Source: Xiphydria camelus (lineage: Eukaryota > Arthropoda > Insecta > Hymenoptera > Xiphydriidae). From it: a stretch of 64,000 nt of DNA. Location of the stretch: assembly GCA_963678675.1 (NCBI GenBank), contig OY783198.1, forward strand, positions 25,406,684-25,470,683, given 5' to 3'. A program made the translations under genes and the position numbers. How positions within the stretch are numbered: the stretch's first letter is position 1; every line of letters begins with the position of its first letter. Shown in pieces: positions 59,411 to 64,000 of the stretch. Below the pieces are notes generated by a model. The model saw nothing but the letters and a program-made list of their open reading frames with translations. It ran no database searches and was not told the origin of the DNA.

Positions 59411-59680
59411 GCAGTGTTAGCAAAACTAGGTTTTGCTGGGAACTTTTTGCTGTCATAACAGAAAAATTATCTGTGATAGCAAAGGATACGCTCAATAATG
59501 TAATAATTGCAATCGCGGTGAAAATTTCTTCGGTAAGAATATTTACTGTCCCAGCATATATTTTTACTAGGTATTATTGGACACATCTTTTGCCACCACA
59601 GATAATATTTTTGTCATGACAGCGAACAATTCTCAGCAAAACCCAGTTTTGTTAAAATTGCAAAAACATTTGTTTCCGTG
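59411..59680. repeat. Interspersed repeat shared with 53570-53850, copy 2
   Basis: CAGTGTTAGCAAAACTAGGT at the left and AGCAAAACCCAGTTTTGTT at the right form inverted ends. The interior includes AAAATTATCTGTGATAGCAA and GCCACCACAGATAATATTTT. Confidence 0.65.
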
Positions 59681-60104
59681 CACGTTCCACGCATGTAACT
59701 CATCCTTACTACGACCCTCGGCAGAGCGAGTATATATGTATACACGCGAGGGGCGAAAGGAAATAAGAGAAATGGAGGCGAGGACTCTGGGAGGGAATTT
59801 CGCGTAATCGATATCACGCGCGACTGTGTATATGTATAAGGCACCGCGCGCGATGCACGAGTCTCGTATCCTGATACGTCCATTTTCTCGGGCGCTCCGG
59901 TGAAATAGTCTCGACTCGAGCGCGATGCACTTTCGGTGAGTTCCGTGAACCACGGGCCGCTGTGTGAACTTTGATGACCTCCGGTGACCCCGTCGGTCGA
60001 TACGTCACTACATCCCGCCAGCCTCCCCTCCGGCTACTGCCACGGCCGCCCGAATGCGACTATGTCGGGGTGTTCTTACCGTATACATAATTCGGTCTTA
60101 TAAT

Positions 60105-60930
60105 AATATAAAACAATATTCATTCATATTTTTAAATTTAACTTGCAATTCGTACACATATTTAATAGCAACTGAAACAGGAACGGTTCGAAGAAGTAAT
60201 AATTCACAAATCGCGTTTCTTGTTGTAAGATTGTGAAATCGACCAAAAAGTTAAGGAAACGCACTTGTAATACCTATGTTAAGGTTTCTCGAGCGGTACA
60301 GGGGCTTTTTCCCTGCTAAAAGTTAGTCCACTGAAGTACAGTAACACACTGAAGTATGTTCTTCGTGCGATGTGGCAACAATGTTTGACGTACAGTAGTA
60401 TGTGTGTATCTGTGAGTTCAAAAATGGAGCTCAAAACATCTGGTCATGCATCTGTGCGTCATGCAACGTTGCCACATTGACTTATCAAAGGTTAAATTTA
60501 TAAAGAACAATTAATAAAAAAATAACAGACTTCTTGATGAACGTGAAAATTGGTATAGATGATTTTAGTTCATTAAACTTGCTGTTCAAAAAATTTCAGA
60601 ATTTGTTCACTATTTTTCTCAGAAATATCGCGATTTGTTGGTTACAACCCATAAGAACACATGTTATTTTGTTACTCAAAAATCTTTGCAACGAGCTTCT
60701 TAAAAGACTTGAAAATTTAACTGAATTTTTTTTTTACTTCAATCTACCGAATGCAATCATTTTCAAGCATTTCTCACTATTTTTAGTCTAACGTTCGAGA
60801 AACCTTAATTAGACGATGACGTAGCTGCATTTGAAGATATCATTTTTCAGCTTAAGTAAGGCGAAAAATTAAAAGTAAAAAAATACGCAGGTCAAATAAT
60901 TTTGTTCAAAATCGAATATGCAATACAGAA
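60105..60930 (-). repeat. Dispersed repeat without inverted ends, copy 5, split by a TTAA MITE
   Basis: Two halves, 60105-60278 and 60809-60930, match the repeat in reverse orientation and are separated by MITE copy 5. The outer part (GTTCAAAATCGAATATGCAA) is degraded. Confidence 0.6.
60279..60808 (-). mobile_element. TTAA-flanked MITE, copy 5, nested in a dispersed repeat
   Basis: TTAA at 60279-60282 and 60805-60808, same ends as the other copies. It splits a copy of the dispersed repeat seen at 5614, 10340, 35863 and 40505. Confidence 0.88.
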
Positions 60931-62156
60931 ATTAGTGTTAATACCAAATTGCATCACGGAAAAGATAAGTCGTGACATTTACAAAGTTTGTGGTAAATAA
61001 ATTGGCCTTGTCCTGAAATTTACCACAAATTTTATAAATGCTACCTACTATTTATTTTTGTCTGTGACAGGTGTATTCTACATTGTTTTCAACGCTCGTG
61101 GAAACGTGGCTTCATCGAGCTCCATCCGCGAATAATACACAAATCCATCTACACTCCCCGATAAATGGATTTCGCGGTCGCTTACAATCGGGCGCAGCTG
61201 GCCTCGCGAACGCTGCGCCTAAGGAAGGGCAACCGCGAAACCACATTAGCTCAAAGTAAAAAGCGTATCGCCTTTACGGATTTTGTTAATCTCTTAATTT
61301 GCATTGCTCTTAGCGAAATTGCCTCGTCTTAGGAGATTAGACCGTACCTTGGACATAAATTACGAAAAATTATTAATAATAACGACTCTCTGCTACGGGT
61401 GACGAAGAGTTATTACGCGCGTTTAAGTATCGCGTTAACGACCCGATAGTTGCGACGAGAGAAATCGATGACGGTACACCGGGCCGCCGGGCTCTTGTTT
61501 ACGTGGTATCGAACGTAAACTGGGTCGGCATTTCGCGTATATATACATATATCTCAGCATGGTAATTTTCTCTCGCTACAGTACAGGTCCAATCTGCGTT
61601 GTCGGCGTTAGGAGGGCGTACCATACCGGTTACTCTTCGGGGGATGCGCGGCGCACAGGGCGGCTGAACGTCAGGTTCGGTTAGATCGAGTGAAACTTGG
61701 ATGTGCGATTTATCCTTGTATTGGATACCGATCGTTCCGCGCCGCTGTGGTGTCTTCTTCGCGAATGATGGGACATGTCAGGAATTACCGAACGTTTTTG
61801 AAAATAATATAGGATTAAAGTGGGATAGACGCCCTGGTTGAAGAGCAAGTTCAAGATCGATTATCTCGAAATCGATTGCAAATATCGAAGAAATGTTTAA
61901 ACGAGAAATGTTTATCTATATTTTTACTATAAAAAAGGAAATCAACATTTTTCACATATCTACACTGTGCTTCGAGATATTCGCATTCAAAGTTAAATAA
62001 AAACTAGGGTGTCTATTCCACTTTTACTCTAGAGTTTTGGAAATATGAACAATTCTTCATTGGAATTGAATGGATTTTTTAGAAAAACGCGCCCTTCCAA
62101 ATCAAAAACAATCTGCACTAAATCTCGCTGACCTGGTGAGCAAATGTAAATATATA
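60931..62156. other. No gene recognised
   Basis: Holds a degraded TTTGTGGTAAA-type repeat (60956-61076) and the 61160-61240 repeat. The rest is unassigned. Confidence 0.45.
61160..61240 (+). repeat. Short dispersed repeat shared with 19350-19420
   Basis: ATGGATTTCGCGGTCGCTT, GGGCGCAGCTGG, GCTGCGCCT and AAGGGCAAC recur in the same order at 19350-19420 (ACGGATTTCGTGGTCGCTT, GGGCGCGGCTGG, GCTGCGCCT, AAGGCAAC). No inverted ends were found. Confidence 0.5.
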
Positions 62157-62790
62157 CCGGGTGTTCTCAAACCTCTGACCCAGAGGAAAACCCTACGTTC
62201 ATTAAAAAATTACGGACATAATGCAATTGATTTTTTTGAAGTCCGTTAAGAATTTACGGAGAAATTAATTATTAAAAAGAAAATGAATATTTTGAATTTA
62301 TTCGGCATTGATGACGTTATATCAAGGCTCATGAAGATAATGCTTGTAATAACGATAGCAATTGCGATTATCTTCTATATGACGTCATCAATGCCGAATA
62401 AATTGAAAATATTAATTACTCTTTAATAATTAATTTCTCCGTAAATTCTTAACGGATTTCAATAAAATCAATTGCATTATGTTCGTGATTCTTTCGTACA
62501 TCCAATTCAATACCGCCATAACTGCAAAATTTTAATTTTTGATTTTATGGTGATTATTGCAGTGCCAACATATTGGACTTTCAAAGGAAATACAGCCACA
62601 AGTGGTTAAGTTTTAAAATATGCCATATTTGCATATATGGCCCTTAGAATTCCGATCTAGCATTGTTTTATTTCCTTCTTATTCAAAATTATACAATTTA
62701 CACTCTTGTGGCGGTATTGAATTGGTTGTACGATTTAATGAATACAGGGTTTTCCTCTGGGTCAGATAGAGGTTTGAGAACACACCCCGT
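62157..62790. repeat. Long hairpin element with nested MITE
   Basis: The left arm (62157 to about 62345) starts CCGGGTGTTCTCAAACC. The right arm ends GGTTTGAGAACACACCCCG. The arms stay complementary for about 180 bp (GAGGAAAACCCT, CATAATGCAATTGATTTT, TAAGAATTTACGGAGAAATT, TTATTCGGCATTGATGACGT). The right arm is interrupted by 62495-62732. Confidence 0.85.
62495..62732. repeat. Foldback MITE, TACATCCAATTCAATACCGCC ends, copy 2 (nested)
   Basis: Same ends as 13795-14038 in inverted orientation (CGTACATCCAATTCAATACC / GGTATTGAATTGGTTGTACG). It interrupts the right arm of the long hairpin 62157-62790. Confidence 0.85.
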
Positions 62791-64000
62791 ATACTACACA
62801 AATATCGACAATTCTTATACATTCCTTACAACTTCGAGTCGCTCTATATGCGATATCCCGCGAGAGCGCCTCGCATTCGGTTACGTGCAAATATTCCTAC
62901 ATCGATATCCTTTAACGTCACACTCGCTCCGACGGAGATATATTCTTACTTTGCGCGGAAGGCTCGCTGAATGCAGAAACCTTGATATCGAACCTCGCTT
63001 CTATCGCGACGAGAACCTCGCACCTGGTCAATTGTGAGAGTTAAACCCACGAGTTATCCTTTTCGTTCGTATGCGACGTCGCGACACTTGTGCATGCTTT
63101 CCATTCGAAAGCTCTCCGCGAACTAGCGCAGTCCCTCGGTGAAACGTAGATCACTTGCGCTTTTCCTTACCGCGCCTTCCTTTGCGACTTCCGCTTTCCG
63201 TAATTTATACCGTAATTGATAATTGATGACGATCGCGAGCTCCCAATTGTCGAGCACATCACGGCCAATGGTCTAGCACGATTAGCGGCAATTACCAAAA
63301 ATGGGCGTGGCCGAGCGAGCATTGGATGAAATTAGTTAAACTTCCGGTTACACTCGAGTAAAGCTGTAATAGTTATTATCTGATCTCCCGGATGCCGTAT
63401 TCGGATTCGATCGCGTATATCTTTCGTATCGTGACGATCTTTAAACGTGGAGAACAAATTTAATTGTTCTAATCTGGGCTGACGGTTAATTTCATCAAAC
63501 TAACCCATCGTGTGTTTAGCTGGACTAAGTTGATCCGATTCATTCAATTAAATTCGTTTTGTTGACAGATTTAAATCAATTAAATTTCACTGCTCTGTTA
63601 AATCAATCCGAGTTGGTTTGTTTCAATAAAAATTTTAGTCAGACGAACGGTGGAAGTACAGTATTAAGTAAATTGAGCAAAAAAATCGCTTGATTCAACT
63701 CAATTTTGAAGTTACGGTCGGCTAACTACATATATAGTTACTTGTGAATTAATATTTATCTTCAACTATTGGAATAAATAATTATCTCAACTGAGTTTTA
63801 GTCACTCTAGTTACAAATTTGTTCAGATAACTATATATTTGGTTAACCGCCCGAGAGATTGTAGTGTGAAAATTTTTGTCTCATTGAACCGTCTCTAAAA
63901 TCTAACGTAAAAAAATGCGGGACGAATAAAGGTAAAAAGCGCCGCTCGAAATACTCAAACGACGTGTTACAAAGGAATACAGCGTTTCGTAAAGTTTTAT
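62791..64000. other. No gene recognised; AT-rich repeat-like end
   Basis: 63440-63860 is rich in GGTTAA, TTAAATT and CTAGTT motifs resembling 9091-9240 but has no clear unit. A donor-like GTAAGG on the minus strand near 63170 has no supporting exon. Confidence 0.4.

Noticed and set aside
63100..63200. Possible upstream exon of gene B ending in a GTAAGG donor with matching phase
   Set aside because: The frame upstream is a simple repetition of AATTAC-type triplets with no resemblance to gene A exon 1; a phase match alone has a one-in-three chance.
1..64000. tRNA genes, rRNA and CRISPR arrays
   Set aside because: A search by eye for B-box-like GGTTCRA and cloverleaf-compatible context found nothing acceptable; the repeats present are inverted or dispersed, not regularly spaced direct repeats.

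Overview
This is a stretch of animal nuclear DNA, almost certainly from an insect. The genes are split by GT-AG introns, one gene is a nucleus-encoded mitochondrial ribosomal protein, long stretches carry no gene, and the window is packed with short inverted-repeat (foldback/MITE) transposons. CpG is abundant, as in sparsely methylated insect genomes such as ants and other Hymenoptera. The order is an inference; no diagnostic telomere, rDNA or mitochondrial sequence is present.

Three genes can be supported, all on the minus strand. (1) mRpS21, mitochondrial small-subunit protein bS21m, is a complete 87-codon reading frame at 20288-20551 directly behind a splice acceptor, with a polyadenylation signal close behind the stop. 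(2) Gene A (29568-41338) is a four-exon gene for a small two-pass membrane protein I cannot name. (3) Gene B (56250-58098) is a paralogue of gene A whose 5' exon(s) were not found. The two share exon phases, a Cys-Gly-Lys end to the exon before the membrane region, and an identical 16-residue membrane core. They differ by one intron and have unrelated C-termini. They form a same-strand pair about 15 kb apart. One further small hydrophobic terminal exon (21513-21635, minus) is a low-confidence candidate.

Nearly everything else recognisable is repetitive. The most informative family is a TTAA-flanked element of about 480-540 bp with ends GGTTTCTCGAGCG, present five times. One copy sits inside another repeat whose intact sister copy (38.1 kb) shows the unoccupied TTAA site. 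Other families end in TTAA plus CCC (piggyBac-like), in 36-bp perfect inverted repeats, or in CACGGAGAAAAA-type ends. Several are nested two deep. A dispersed repeat of about 300-350 bp without inverted ends occurs five times. Gene A introns hold many of the foldbacks, so its primary transcript should form several long hairpins.

Layout: 0-17 kb, repeats and unassigned DNA; 17-19.2 kb, two TTAA elements, a foldback and a 241-bp tandem repeat; 20.2-21.7 kb, mRpS21 and the candidate exon; 22-29.5 kb, foldbacks; 29.5-41.4 kb, gene A; 41.6-56.2 kb, dense nested repeats and unassigned DNA; 56.2-58.1 kb, gene B; 58.1-64 kb, repeats. No tRNA, rRNA, CRISPR array or transposase reading frame was recognised.
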